64,000 nt of DNA from Azolla caroliniana (GCA_043228905.1 JBHGNT010000018.1:10416001-10480000), one strand, 5' to 3'. Shown: positions 1 to 12,411, counted from the first letter of the stretch. Numbers and translations: made by a program. The notes: generated by a model not told the origin, from the sequence alone.

Positions 1-1294
1 TTCCCTTTTTTGCCCGACGTGGCTGAGGGGAACTTCTTTGACATGTTTGATGGTATGCAGAGTGTCGTCTCCCGTTTCGACCACTCTTTGCGATTCCGGT
101 TTCTCCATGTATGAGAACCATTCCTCGTGACTCGTCAAATGATTTGATGCTCCGAAATCAGCATACCACACCTCGCTCGATTTCGAGGTGTTTAAAGTGA
201 TAGAATTGGCCTTATGCTTCATGATGAAGCCTGGGCCCGATTTGTTTTCGGCTCGTTCAGAGCCTTCTGCGTACTGCGATCTCTGACACCTCTCTACGTC
301 TCTGCGTCTCTTCGGCTTGATTCGGCTTTGTCCGAATCGCCTCTCTTTTTCCAACACTCGCTCTCCTTGTGGCCTTTCTCGCCACAGTACCAAAATTTCG
401 ACGCGGCCTTCTCTTGCCGGCTTCCGATGCTGCCAAGACTCCCCCTGCTTGTGGAGGGTTTGGAACTACTCTCGGCATATCGATTATGCCGCTTGTTCTG
501 CTCTTGTCGGCTGCTTCCATTGCGCGTCGATCCGCCTCATCCACCACGACCACGGGGCCTATCTTCTTCCGTGTACACCATCTTGCCATCGGTGTGCGTA
601 CTTGTCGACACACCCGCGTGATTTTCCTCCATGACCAACATTGATTGAAGCTCGAAGAACGAAGGCATATTCTACCTCGTACAAACTGCCGTTTGAAAGG
701 CTCCAAACTTGGACACTAGCCCACCAAGGAAAAACTGCACCATTTCATCTTCCTCAACGTTCACACTGATGGAGGCAAGAGAATTGCAGATTTTCTTGAT
801 TCGAGCAGTGTAATCAACCATAGATAGATCTTTCTGCCGGACATTGCTGAGCTCCTGCCTGAGCTACAGCTTTCTAGTCATTGTGCTTGCGGAGAAAATC
901 ATTTTGAGATTCACCCACGCGTCCTTTGGCGTCTTGGCATCCCGAATATAACTCAATAGCTGGTCGCTTACACAGGATGCAAAGCAGTAGAGAACTCTGC
1001 TTGCCGCTTGTTCCCAAGTCGAAAAATCTATGTGTGTCGAATCAGCTGCTACATCATTAGCGCCTTCGACATAACTCCAATAGTCGTGACTGAGCAGGTA
1101 CTGGTGCATCTTGTACGACCAAGATGCTAGTTGCTCCTGTTGAGTTTTTTAGTCAGTAGCAAGCTTCCCATACCCTTGTCCATATTGTTGCCTTTTTCTT
1201 TTCCGAAAAAAAACGAAGAACAACTTCAACTCTGTTTTGTCGCAAGCTTTTCTTGTCAGTTGCAAAGGACTTCAACCCTCGCGCTCTGATACCA
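1..1294 (-). pseudogene. Copia-A copy A1: gag to start of protease, degenerate
   Basis: Read on the minus strand from the primer site at 1294 towards position 1, this is the 5' coding part of a Ty1/copia polyprotein. Residues encoded at 864-1109 (SYVEGAND, LYCFASC, RDAKTPKDAW) match the gag of complete copy A2 at 2412 onward. Further down come a zinc-knuckle region and, near 170-190, the protease region, where the aspartate motif reads DFGASNH instead of DSGASNH. The reading frame is broken several times, first near 860, so the open frames seen at 214-706 are shadows of the decayed gene. The rest of pol lies outside the window. Gag packages element RNA into virus-like particles; this copy cannot make an intact one. 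Confidence 0.85.
1283..1294 (-). other. Primer-binding site of A1
   Basis: On the minus strand the sequence directly after the LTR is TGGTATCAGAGC, the usual plant copia primer site complementary to the 3' end of initiator tRNA-Met. It sets the A1 LTR boundary at 1295. Confidence 0.9.
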
Positions 1295-1661
1295 TGTAAA
1301 AGAATACATGTGCAGAAGTGTGTGCGTAAACACAAAGTACACAGTTCGGAAGGCAGAAAACACAGAGATGAAAGACAGAGAGAGAGCAGACAAGTCAATT
1401 GTATTTCAAAATAATGAGACTCTATACATAGGATGTGCTCAGTGAGCATTTTATACAAGTCCATACGAACTGACAAAAGTACTGACACGTACTTCAATTC
1501 TCATAACTGAGCTCTACACTAACTCCCAAAATATATTCCTACGCGGAATATCTTTCCAATGGCCTCACGGTTTACGCACCGCTACAATCTACATTATGCG
1601 TACTATTTTACGCACCTGGTGCACCGTGTTACGCACCCAACGTTGAGCTTGTCACTCAACA
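1295..1661 (-). repeat. Copia-A copy A1, 5' LTR
   Basis: About 367 bp with TG at 1295 and CA at 1661 on the plus strand. It is related to the A2 LTRs, sharing the TGTTGAG...CTCAACA end, the TTCCNNNNGGAATAT block and the CACTGAGCA region, and is closer to the A3 LTR at 25123-25555. The outer flank begins AAGTC; the matching duplication lies outside the window. Confidence 0.85.
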
Positions 1662-1948
1662 AAGTCCTTAGTCAACTAGAAGAAGAGTTAAACGACTAAG
1701 TCCCAACCAAAATAGGAGCCATTTGGTTGGAAAAACCTAGATCTGTGCAGCCATTAGGGGTTCCATTCCCTCTAAGCAAGTTAGCAATGTCTTCCTATTT
1801 CAAGTAACAATTATTACTAAAAGTACTCCTCCAGTACATCTCTTAGCACTCCTAGATTCCGGAGCTAATTCTTGGTACATGGATAAGAATTTCTCCCAAG
1901 CTCATCAGATATCCTTAAGAAAACTCTCGTGTCCGGCCTTTGTAGTAG
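1662..1948 (+). pseudogene. Ty3 element G0: aspartic protease, first part
   Basis: In one frame this encodes the start of a retroviral-type aspartic protease: VHLLALLDSGANSWYMDK, followed by LRKLSCPAFVVVI. The catalytic motif is DSGA. The frame is cut by Copia-A copy A2 and resumes after it at 7639 with DGRPIAFGNIVE. The protease would process the gag-pol polyprotein. No gag of this element is seen upstream because copy A1 occupies that side. Confidence 0.8.
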
Positions 1949-1953
1949 TCATT

Positions 1954-2339
1954 TGTTGAGAGACAAGCTCAACATCGGCCGGATCGGCTGAAGAAGCCGA
2001 GGACCGGATCGGTTGGGACCGATCGGTTAGGCCGAGTGCGTAAACCGGGAGGTCGTTAGGAAAGATATTCCGTGAGGAATATATTTGGGAGTTAGTGTAG
2101 GGGCTCTTGATGAGCATTGAAGTACTGTCAATACTTCGGTCAGTCCTTCTAGGGCTTGTATAAAAATGTTCACTGAGCACGTCTTATGTATAGATTGAGT
2201 ATTATTGTTGAATATAGTTTTTTGTGTTTCTCTCTCTGTCTCTCCCGCGTATACTGCGTAAGCCCAAGCTCTCCATTAAACCTGAGTTTCCTCTCTTTTG
2301 TTCGGTCTTCATACTTGCTTCTGCACGTTTCTTTCTTCA
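1954..2339 (+). repeat. A2 5' LTR
   Basis: 386 bp from TGTTGAGAG to CTTTCTTCA. The left end can fold on itself (TGTTGAG with CTCAACA). TATAAAAATG near 2159-2168 is a plausible TATA box ahead of the transcription start, placing U3/R in the right half. Confidence 0.93.
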
Positions 2340-2353
2340 TGGTATCAGAGCGC
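2340..2353 (+). other. A2 primer-binding site
   Basis: TGGTATCAGAGCGC directly abuts the LTR. It matches the complement of the initiator tRNA-Met 3' end, which would prime minus-strand DNA synthesis. Confidence 0.93.
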
Positions 2354-5300
2354 GAGGGTTAAGAACCTCTCTGCAGCCGACACAACTTGACGAAGAAGAA
2401 CAAGAAGAACGATGGATAGAGGCATGGCGAGCTCGCTTCCAACAGAGAAGCTGGACAGAACCAACTACACGTCTTGGTCCTACAAGATGCACCATTACGT
2501 GCTCGGGCACGGCTACTGGAGTTATGTCGAAGGAGCTAATGACACGGCACCCGAATCAACACACAGAGACTTCCCGTCGTTGGAACAATCGACGAGCAGG
2601 GTATTATACTGCTTCGCGTCGTGTGTGGGCGAACAACTATTGAGCTATGTTCGGGATGCAAAGACGCCGAAGGGTGCGTGGGAAAATCTGAAGAAGATTT
2701 TCGCCGCGAGCACCACAGCTAGGAAGCTTCAGCTCCGACAGGAGTTGAGCAACCTACGACAACGCGACTTGTCGGTGGCGGACTATACCTCGAAGATCAA
2801 GGATATCTGCGACTCCCTCGCCTCCATAAAGGTGAACATCGAGGAGAGCGAGATGGTCCAAATTTGTCTCGGAGGTTTGGCGTCGAAGTTCGGAGCGTTC
2901 CGAACGGCTGTGTGTACCCGGGAGAATACACCGTCCTTTTTCGACTTACAGTCGATGCTCCTGGTAGAGGAGAACCACGCGGGTGCGTCGACGAGCACAC
3001 ACACCGACAACAAGATGTTGTACACGAAGGGAGAAAGGCTCCGTGGTCATGGCGGACGAGGCGAGTCGGTATGCAATGGAAGCGGCCGACGAGATCAAGG
3101 AAGATGGCACCGAAGTGATGCCGACAGCAACTCCGGACCCTCCGGAAATAAGGGGAGTCGAGGCGATGAGAACCGGCAAGGGAAGGCCATCACAGAGTGC
3201 TGGTACTGTGACAAGAAAGGCCACAAGGAAAGTGAGTGCTGGAAGAAGCGCGCCGATTCGGAGAGAACTGGTTCTAGGAATGGCTCCAGACATACCGACA
3301 AGGGAAATCGGCAGCGATCGCACTACACCGAAGACTTCGGGAGAGCCGGAGAAGGGACTGCCTTCGTGACGAAACACGAAGCAAACTCAATGAAGCAGAC
3401 CACCCCGAGATCGGACGAGGTGTGGTATGTAGACTCCGGCGCGTCAAACCACATGACGAGCCATAAGGGGTGGTTCTCGTACCTTGAAAAACCGATACAA
3501 CCTGGAGTAGTCGCAATTGGAGACGACACTCCGCATCCGATCGCGAATGTCGGAGAAGTTCCCCTTAGCCATGTCGGGAAGAAAGGGAAACTCATGAACG
3601 TGCTGCACGTCCCGACAATCACGAAAAACTTGGTCTCGGTCGGACAGATCGTCGACCAAGGGATGGAGGTTTGGTTTACACACCTCGGGTGCTTCATTGA
3701 GGAAGAAGGCCGTGTGATTGCGCAAGGGCGCAGAGACGGGAGGATGTTCATCCTCGACTCCACTGACGGCGGCACCGCAATGTTCGCGAAGGGACAAAAG
3801 ACCGAGTCGGACATCGACTTGTGGCACAAGCGAATAGGCCACGTCAACTACCAGTGGCTTAAAGATCTGCAAGCGAAACAAGTAGTGTTCGGATTGCCCA
3901 AATTTAGTGGCCGAAAGGCACAAATTTGTGAAGCCTGTCAGCTCGGGAAGCAACACCGACTTCCCTTCCCCAACGAGCGAAACCGGAGCCGGAACAAGCT
4001 CGACCTTATACACTCCGATGTATGGGGGCCGGCTCAAAACGTTAGTCTTGGCGGGAGCCGATATTTCGTCTCCTTCATCGACGACCACACGCGACACACG
4101 TGGATCTACCTCATTGAGAGGAAGAGCGAAGTCTTCGACTGTTTCCGGGACCTCAAAGGGTTCGTGGAAGCCGAAACGGGACGAAAGATCAAGTGCCTGC
4201 GGTCGGATAGCGGGAAAGAGTACTTTTCTGGTCAATTCAACGGTTATCTACAACAAATGGGAATTCGGCGCGAATTCAGTTGTAGATACACGCCAGAGCA
4301 GAACGGCGTGGCCGAGAGGAAGAATCGGTCGATTGTGGAAGCGGCAAGGGAGATGCTGGAGGAGAAGAGCTTGCCCAAGTTCTACTGGGCCGAGGCGGTA
4401 AGCACCATGGTATACATCTAGAACCGGATTGGAGACAAAGTGTCGGCGCACGAGCTATATTTCGGAACGAAGCCGAACTTGCGACACTTGAGGGTGTTCG
4501 GTAGCATTGCGTATGTGCATATACCGAAGGAGAAAAGGAGGAAGTTGGACGCAAAGGCCGAGAAATGCATCTTGGTCGGTTACTCGGACGAGCAGAAGGG
4601 TTATAAGTGCTATAACCCTCGCACCAAACAAGCGCGTGTCAACCGCGACGTGATGTTTGACGAGTCCGCGTCCTGGTACCTACCCACGACTACGAACCTC
4701 AACTCCAATCCGAGCTCTGACGATGAGGTCAGCGAGGCCAAGATGCCTCCGGATGAGCCCGAAATCAAGACTCGCAAAGAGAGTCCGATTTCACTCTGGT
4801 TAAGTGGACCGATTGCACGACTGAGTCGGTACGACCAGTCCGATGAAGAGCTGGCGAGTAGTGGAGACTCGGCCGTGCATTCCTCGCGCAGGAAGCCGAG
4901 GAGACGGCTTACGCGCAAAGAGAAAGGGAAGAAGAAGGTGTCGGATTCCGGCACGGAAAGGAACGAGTCAGACCGACGCGAGTCCGACTCTGAGGGAACC
5001 GGTGACGGATCTTTAACGGTGAAGATCGCGTCGACCGAGAAGGACTCGACATTGGCTAATGTGAGATTACGCCGATCTACCCGCCAGAAGAATCCTGTTT
5101 TGCGGTTCGAATACAACGAGTACATGGCGCATCATTATGGATACATGACCCATGTAGCGGAAGTGCGTGAGCCGGAGAGCTACACAGAAGCAGCAAAAGA
5201 CGCAAATTGGCGTGCCACGATGGAGGAAGAGATGCACGCATTAGCGGAGAATGAGACCTGGGAGCTGGTTGACGCACCGAAGGGTGTGAAGCCGATCGGG

Positions 5301-6701
5301 TGTAGATGGGTGTACAAAGTCAAGTACAACACTGATGGCTCGGTCAACCAGTACAAGGCTCGACTAGTGGCAAAGGGCTACGCATAGAAACACGGCATCG
5401 ACTATGATGAGACGTTTGCGCCGGTCGCAAAAATGACGACCGTCCGTGTTTTGCTCGCAGTAGCCGCGGCCAAGGGGTGGCACTTACATCAGATGGATGT
5501 AAAGAATGCGTTCCTGCAAGGTGACCTTGAGGAACAAGTGTACATGGTACAACCCCCCAGATTTCACTCTGGAATGAACTCCTCGGTAGTATGCGGACTG
5601 AAGAAGTCCCGTTACGGACTGAAGCAAGCCCCGCGTGCCTGGAATGCGAAGATCACGCAACAACTGCGTCGGATGGGCTTCGTTACGTCAAAATCGGACT
5701 CTTCCCTGTTCATCCGGAAAGGTCGACTCGGACCGGTTAGTATTTTACTGTATGTTGATGACTTGGTCATCACCGGCGCTGACCTAGGTGAAATCGACCG
5801 CGTGAAGCTCCAACTTGCGGCATCGTTCGACATGAAGGATCTGGGAGACCTTCATTACTTCCTTGGGATCGAAGTGATCCATACCCCCGAAGGCATATTG
5901 ATCAGCCAACGTCATTACGTGCTGAGTATGCTCTTCAAACTCGGGATGGCCGACTGTACGTCCGTCTCGACTCCTCTGGACAGAACCATGAAGCTTCGTC
6001 CCGATACGGGAAAGGTATGCGACCCGACGAGGTTCCGACAAATTGTCGGAAGCCTCATATACTTGACCATCACCCGACCCGACCTCAGTTATCCGGTCGG
6101 GGTGATCAGTCAGTTCATGGCGCGACCTACCGAGGAGCACCTTGAGTGTGCGCAACGTGTACTTCGGTACGCAAGCGGCACTAAGGACCGCGGACTGCTA
6201 TATCGAACCGGTGCAGCCGTGCAGTTAGTTGGCTACACCGATGCTGATTGGGCTGGCAACGCCGCTGATCGCCGATCCACGTCTGGATACCCGTTCTCCC
6301 TCGGGAGTGCCGCGATCGCGTGGAGCAGTAAGAAGTAGCCGACAGTTGCACTGTCGAGGAACGAAGCTGAGTACCGAGGAGCGGCTGTCGCGACATGCGA
6401 AGCCATATGGTTGAAGTGGCTACTTAAGGACCTGCGAGAGGAGGTGTCCGATCCAACGACGATCTACTGCGACAACCTCAGCAGCATCCAACTCGCAAAA
6501 AACCCCGTTTTCCACGCACGGACCAAGCACATTGAGGTGCACTACCATTTCGTCCGTGAGCGTGTCCTTTCCGGTGAAGTCGAACTTCAGTACGTTCCGA
6601 CAGATCGGCAAGCTGCCGACATCTTCACCAAGCCTCTTGGTTTGGACAAGTTGCTGCAATTCTCAGGTGCGCTCGGGTTGTGTCACCTTGACATGCTGAA
6701 C

Positions 6702-6712
6702 TTGAGGGGGAG
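6702..6712 (+). other. Internal duplicate of the polypurine tract
   Basis: TTGAGGGGGAG occurs here, just after RNase H where a copia element normally ends, and again at 7237-7247 directly before the 3' LTR. The 524 bp between them encode the charged extension. The same 11-mer pair is present in A3 (complement at 26028-26038 and 25556-25566). Confidence 0.85.
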
Positions 6713-7236
6713 AATAGTCCTGAACGACCAAGCAAGGCAGCAGGAAAGGAGCGGACACCGCGACACCGAGTTCGAGTCGGTTGACTCGGTTGTCGAGTTC
6801 GACTTCGGATCGGCTGAAGAAGCCGAGGGCGGACCCACCGAAAAGTTCGGAAGCGGACAGAAGGGGAGCAACCGAAGGAGAGAGCCGAAGCCAACCATGC
6901 ATGGGGAAGATAACGCCATCGAGGGCGAGAAGACCGAAGACGAGTTGGAGACAGCCAACTCGGACGAGAGTGAAGACCGATCGGAGGAAGCCGAGTCGGT
7001 TCGGATGTTTGATTCAGACATGCTGAATAAACCGAGGCCCAAGCGGAAGAAAAGGCAACAAAAGAAGTGTCAACACCGCAACAGCAGAAGAGCTGATAAG
7101 GGCCGCATGAGCAGACAAGCCGGCCGGAAGGGTCGAAGCGCGCGGAGTCGAACAGGTCGAGGAGCGCGAGCGAGGCGTGAAGCCAGGAGGAACCGGAGTT
7201 GTGAGCCCGAGGATTCCGAAGAGCCTCAAGTTGAGC

Positions 7237-7247
7237 TTGAGGGGGAG
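7237..7247 (+). other. A2 polypurine tract
   Basis: TTGAGGGGGAG lies directly before the 3' LTR at 7248 and would prime plus-strand DNA. It sits inside the last codons of the long frame. Confidence 0.88.
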
Positions 7248-7633
7248 TGTTGAGAGGCAAGCTCAACATCAGCCGGATCGGTTGAAGAAGCCGAGGACCG
7301 GATCGGTTGGGACCGATCGGTTAGGCCGAGTGCGTAAACCGGGAGGTCGTTAGGAAAGATATTCCGTGAGGAATATATTTGGGAGTTAGTGTAGGGGCTC
7401 TTGATGAGCATTGAAGTACTGTCAGTACTTCGGTCAGTCCTTCTAGGGCTTGTATAAAAATGGTCACTGAGCACGTCTTATGTACAGATTGAGTATTATT
7501 GTTGAATATAGTTTTTTGTGTTTCTCTCTCTGTCTCTCCCGCGTATACTGCGTAAGCCTAAGCTCTCCATTAAACCCGAGTTTCCTCTCTTCTGTTCGGT
7601 CCTCATACTTGCTTCCGCACGTTTCTTTCTTCA
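7248..7633 (+). repeat. A2 3' LTR
   Basis: 386 bp, the partner of 1954-2339, ending TTTCTTTCTTCA and followed by the TSD TCATT. Confidence 0.93.
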
Positions 7634-7638
7634 TCATT

Positions 7639-7922
7639 GATGGTCGCCCCATTGCGTTTGGAAATATCGTAGAATAGTCGGAGCCAATTAGTGTTGTCCT
7701 AGATAATTTGGGATGTGTAGTATCATTCAATATAATTAGTATTCAAGAACATCCCAATGTTTTTGGGGTTACCATGGTTCGAGTTACACAATCCGGACAT
7801 AAATTGGAGAACAAGAGAAATGTGGTATCGACAACCTCAAGAATCTACTCATAAGGTTTCAACCATTTCGCTACATCAAATGATTGAGGAAGGACACAAG
7901 GAATCCATGTTTGTATTCGATG
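7639..7922 (+). pseudogene. Ty3 element G0: aspartic protease, second part
   Basis: This continues the frame of 1662-1948: DGRPIAFGNIVE, a stop at 7674, then SEPISVVLDNLGCVVSFNII and an eroded flap and C-terminal region to about 7920. The chromovirus G2 then interrupts, and the same element resumes with RT at 24512. Confidence 0.75.
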
Positions 7923-8380
7923 TATTAGAGATATGATCTAATGTAAGCGTATGAAAAGGAGAAAAGAATGATAGATAGATAGATAGAAAGGAGAGAGAAA
8001 GAAGGGTGCCGATCCACCCGACCACCCCTGAGCGAGGGGATCGAGACGGACTCGAGCCTAAATCAGTGTTCCATACCACCAACGTGGCGTCGAGTCGTAC
8101 CTAGTGCTGGTGCGCTCGCTACAAGAGTTGAACCACCACGAAATAGAGTCTCGACGTAGTCAAATGATGATGAAATCAGGATAGCAAGACCTCTTATTTA
8201 TAGCGATACCCAAGGCCCCCAGGCAAGTTCACACTTGGCCTAATGGGTTGTCTCAATCTCGAGGATTAAAAGTAATCCTCCCCTTCTTTACATTCTCGTT
8301 TAACCCTCACACTTATCCACGTCTATAGAATACTACGGTAAATTCTCACCACGGGATATTATATGGCCATGCCCGTAACA
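7923..8380 (-). repeat. G2 3' LTR
   Basis: 458 bp, on the plus strand from TATTAGAGATATG to GCCCGTAACA. It contains a (GATA)n run near 7970 and matches 20640-21040 plus 24450-24511. The terminal TG has become TA at the 7923 end in both LTRs. Confidence 0.87.
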
Positions 8381-11300
8381 TACTCCCCCTCTTTAAAACA
8401 TTGCACTCTTGCAATGGAAAGTTAGTTCTGAGAGTATTTTTGCGTTCCCATGTGGCATCTTTTATTGATTTATCCATCCATTTTATTTTAAATTCTCGGA
8501 TTTCTTTAGTACGTAATTTGTTTGTTTTAACATCGAGAATTCTTTCTGGTACATGTGGTTTAGAATATATTTCTTCAGAAGTAACTAGAGTTTCAGTTGT
8601 AATTATATTGTCGCTAGAACCTAGGATTTCTTTTAGACGACTCACATGAAAAACTTGATGAATTTCAACACCATCGGGAAGAGAGAGACGATAGGTTGAT
8701 GACCCAATGCGTTTGAGGACTATAAAAGGTCCCAAAAAACATGGGGCTAACTTAGCGCACTTACCTTTAGACAATGTCTTAGAATTGGGAGGTACATGTA
8801 AAAATACCTTCTGTCCAGGGTTGAATACACGAGGTTGCCTATGATGATCGGCATAAAAACACGCTCTATCTTGAGCTGTTTTTATATTATCTCGTGCAAT
8901 ATGCAACATATCTTGCATATCCCGAAGAAAGTTTTGCATACTTCGCAACTCATCATGATGTATATTAACATCAATCAGGGCTCGGGGCTGAAAACCATAC
9001 ATCAACATAAAAGGACTTGGAGCTGTTATAAGCAAACTCCAGAATTGGGAGATAACGTTCCCATTTTGTTGGTTTTGAACCAACATATGCTTGAAGCATT
9101 CCTCAATAATTTGATTTACTCGTTTGGTTTGTCCATCGGATTGAGGATGATCTGTGGAGCTCATGCTCAATGTAGTTTCTTACTTCTTAAAGACTTGCGT
9201 CTAGAAGTCACTAGTAAACTTTGGATCTTGATCACTCACGATATCCATCGATAACCCATAAAAACGAAATAACTCGTCAACAAATTGGTAAGCCAATTCA
9301 GGAGCTATTACCATGGTTTTCGTAGCAATAAATGTGCCCATTTTAGTTAGTCTGTCAACCAGAACCCAGATGGCATCATGGCCTTTTTGGGTATGAGGAA
9401 GGCTAACAAAAAAATCCATGGATATACTTTCCCACTTATTATTGGGAATCTCCAAGGGATGTAAAAGTCCTGCAGCTTTAAGTCGCTCGACTTTGTTAAC
9501 CTGACATTGGTGACATTTAGTCACATAGCTATGTATGTCATGACGCATCTTAGGCCAATAAAATTGAGTGGAGATGAGAACAAGTGTACGATGTATTCCT
9601 GGGTGCTCCATAGAGGGTGCATCATGGCATTCAGAAAGAATTCTCTTTATGACCTCAAGCAAATCTGGAACACAAACCTTCCCATTACGGTAGAGTAGAC
9701 CGTTAGCAATGTGGAAGTATTCCTTCGAGGATGTGGTGGTGTCTGTTCCAGACTCAACCCTTGCCCAGTATTTCACAAAATAACTGTCATCAGGATACTT
9801 TCCTCGAAGGTGATCATAAAGATATGATGTTATTTACGTGAAGCTAAGCATGTTAACTTCACAGATGTGACTTAGTGCATAAGAGACAATATTCATGGAA
9901 CCTTTACGATATCGTATGGAAAAATCAACGTCCTAGATGAGATCAACTCATCGTGCCTTACGACCTTTCAGATCTTGTTGGTCACAAAAATATTTCAAGG
10001 ACTCGTGGTCCGTAGTTACCACAAAGCGATTTCCATAAAGATAATGGCGCCATGTTTTGAGCGCATGTATAACTACAAATAATTCCTTTTCTTGAACGGT
10101 ATACAAACATTAAGCAGAATCAAGTTTCTTAGTCTCGAATGCTATTGGTTTACCATCTTGATATAAGACAACAACTATAGCATAATCGCTTGCATCGGTT
10201 TTAACATCAAAAGGTTTTGAAGGATCGTGTAAAAGAAGTGGAGGCTTGCACACCTAGTCCTTGAGTTCTTTAAAGGTGAGGTCTAGTGTAGTATTCCATA
10301 CAATACGTTTTGTAACCTTACGCATTTGATCTTCAGTAAACAGTGTCATCAATTGAGAGTAATTGCAAAGAGATTTTCGCAAAAACTCGATTAAACAAAG
10401 GAATGATCGAACTTCTCGAATATTCCAAAGAGTGGGCCAAAGCTTGATTTTCTCAATGCGAGAAGGATCAATTTCAACTCCTCGTTCGGTTATGAGATGT
10501 CCAAGATAAGTAATCGATTTCTTGAAGAACTCGCATTTTGAGATCTTCATGTAGAATTGCTTGTTGCGCAATGTTTGTAAAACAAAGCAGACATGTTTAG
10601 CATGTTTTTCTAATGTTCGGCTATAAACGAAAATATCATGTAAGAAAATAACGACGAATTTTCCAAGTTGTTCTCGGAAAATGTCATTCATTTCTTGTTG
10701 AAATGTGGCCGGAAGATTGGGCAAACGAAAAGGCATAACGAAAAACTCATAATGGCCATAGCGCATACGAAATGCCGTTTTAGAAACATCGTCTTGACTT
10801 ATACGAATTTGATGGTAGCCCGTACGGAGATCAAGTTTCGTAAATTACTGAGCTCCTTCGAGACGGTCAATTAGATCGTTAGCCCAGGGCATTGGATATG
10901 AATTCTTGATTGTCACTTCATTCAAGCGTCAGTAATTAATACACATAGGCCATGTTCCCTCTTTCTTTTTTACCAAGAGAACAGGTGCACCCCATGGAGA
11001 TTTACTATAACGTATATAACCCATTCGTAAATAGTCCTTGAGCTGCTTAGATACCTCATCCTCTTCAGATCGACTTAAGCGATAAGGAGGTACACTTATT
11101 GGTGCAACGCCACATACAATATCTATACGATGGTCTATATTACGTTTAGGAGGTAACCCATGTGGTAGTTCACTCGTAAAAACATCACGAAAATCATTTA
11201 AGATTTCATCAAGTTGTTGTTGAAAATATGTTAATTGAATTGAGACATTATCGATATTGTAAACTTGAATGTCCAGATAAAGTACAAAATAAAATAGAGT

Positions 11301-11960
11301 AGATCAAGACAACTCGGATATTGATGGAGAGGAAACAATCGAGAGGGATTGTTGTTTTACACATTGAATAAAATGAGTACAATCGTTCAGTACAAATGTA
11401 ATTGAATGATGAACCCAATCAATAGATAAAGAAGAGTTTTTATTATAGAACCAGGGATAAGCCAATATTACATTAGTGATACATAGATTCATTACATGGA
11501 AGTCTACTTTCTCTGTATAAGTGTCAATCGAAATTCCTAATGAATGAATCACCCCGTTGATGTATTGTACTCTTCCATCAGCCATGTGCACCGTATAGGT
11601 GTGATCACTTATGGTGGGTTAGATTCCCCATATTTGAACCAAACGATCATTCACAAAGTTGTGTGAGCTTCCCGAATCAAACAAAAATTGTACGCCGGGA
11701 GATCCATTGATATACCCATTTGCATGTAGTAAATCATTGGGACCCAATACATAGTGAGGGAAAGAACATTGACAATTACTTAAATGATGTGTATAGACCT
11801 GAAGGACATTAGGAATCTGACCTTTCTGGTCTGCGGCTTTAGCTTTGCTATCGTGCTCTTTCCGTTGGAGCTTTCGACATTGCTCTTTTGTATAACCCTT
11901 CTTTTTGTAGAACACGCAAAAAGGATGTTGTCGCTTACAATCACGATCCATGAATTTGTT
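8381..11960 (-). pseudogene. G2 pol: protease, RT, RNase H, integrase, chromodomain
   Basis: From the high-coordinate end: a decayed zinc knuckle and protease (VQFLFDSGSSHNFV) at 11619-11951, continuing to about 11304; RT fingers with KSPWGAPVLLVKKKEGT near 10950-11000; RT palm with VVIFLHDIFVYS near 10640, where the family has FLDDI, so the first catalytic aspartate is histidine; RNase H (KTDASDYAIVVVLYQDG) near 10180; integrase at 9201-9776 with HHCC residues (HPGIHRT, CHQCQ), MDFFVSLP and VSDQDPKF; a further piece with TDHPQSDGQTKRVN at 8346-9170. The last domain (PERILDVKTNKLR, KIKWMDKS, ATWE; about 8440-8570) is a chromodomain. At least six stops or frameshifts separate these blocks. Confidence 0.88.
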
Positions 11961-12411
11961 GGGTGTCTTGCGTTTCCCAGCGAATTGCGACTGCTTAGTC
12001 CTGGGTGCTTTGTTGGGTTTGTTGTGGTCCTTCTTGGAAGTTCGTTGATAGCGAAGAACTATTTCAACAGCCTCTTCGAAGGATTTTGGATGCTTATTGT
12101 GTACTATCCAGTGATAGTCCGAATTGGGGATGCCATTGACAAAACAAGCTATTAACCAGCTGTCCCCTTCTAGAACCGATTTTTTAATTTGGTTTCTAGC
12201 ATGGTGAACATAGTCTTCTAGCGAAGAAAAACTTCCTGCTAGAGAGGTTCATTAAAGCTTGTGCTGCCTCGGTTCGAGAGGGAGGTTGCAGAAATTGGCC
12301 CTTAAAAACTGTGACAAAATCTGTCCACATATCGGGCAATTTCCCCAATGTTCAGAGCCCTCGCCACCAGGTGGCGGCCTTACCCCCTTGTTCTCGAATG
12401 ACATAAGCAAT
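11961..12411 (-). pseudogene. G2 gag, C-terminal part
   Basis: The minus strand carries broken gag sequence upstream of the protease (FVNGIPNSDYHW near 12130; a run encoding RPPPGGEGSEHWG near 12360). It is interrupted at 12412-12416 by Copia-B; gag continues beyond that element at 18626. Many stops are present. Confidence 0.6.

Larger units (their letters stand above)
2412..7253 (+). pseudogene. A2 gag-pol polyprotein with C-terminal extension; three TAG stops
   Basis: A single frame from the ATG at 2412 carries, in order: UBN2-type gag; a CCHC knuckle (CWYCDKKGHKESEC, 3198-3239); aspartic protease (VDSGASNHM, near 3431); integrase with its zinc region (HKRIGHVNY, CEACQLGKQH) and the D, D, E residues in IHSDVWGP, LRSDSGKEY and QNGVAERKN; RT with YVDD at 5751-5762; RNase H (YTDADWAGN near 6240). 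The only interruptions are TAG codons ending at 4421, 5387 and 6338. Each stands where the family has glutamine. After RNase H the frame runs on for about 175 codons: an acidic stretch with EEAE/DESED motifs, then a basic tail (KRKKRQQKK, RGARARREARRNR). The copy is dead for pol but only lightly decayed. Confidence 0.93.
1949..7638 (+). mobile_element. Copia-A copy A2: complete Ty1/copia retrotransposon
   Basis: The element proper is 1954-7633, flanked by a perfect TSD TCATT (1949-1953 and 7634-7638). Both LTRs are 386 bp and differ at roughly a dozen positions by eye (about 97% identity). A primer site follows the left LTR and a polypurine tract precedes the right one. The internal region has one frame, gag-protease-integrase-RT-RNase H, interrupted only by three TAG codons, followed by an unusual charged extension. 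It landed in the G0 protease gene; excising it with one TSD copy restores that frame. Confidence 0.95.

Noticed and set aside
4419-6338. Programmed UAG readthrough or a variant genetic code in Copia-A
   Set aside because: The TAGs fall inside integrase, RT and RNase H rather than at domain borders, and sibling copies have sense codons there.
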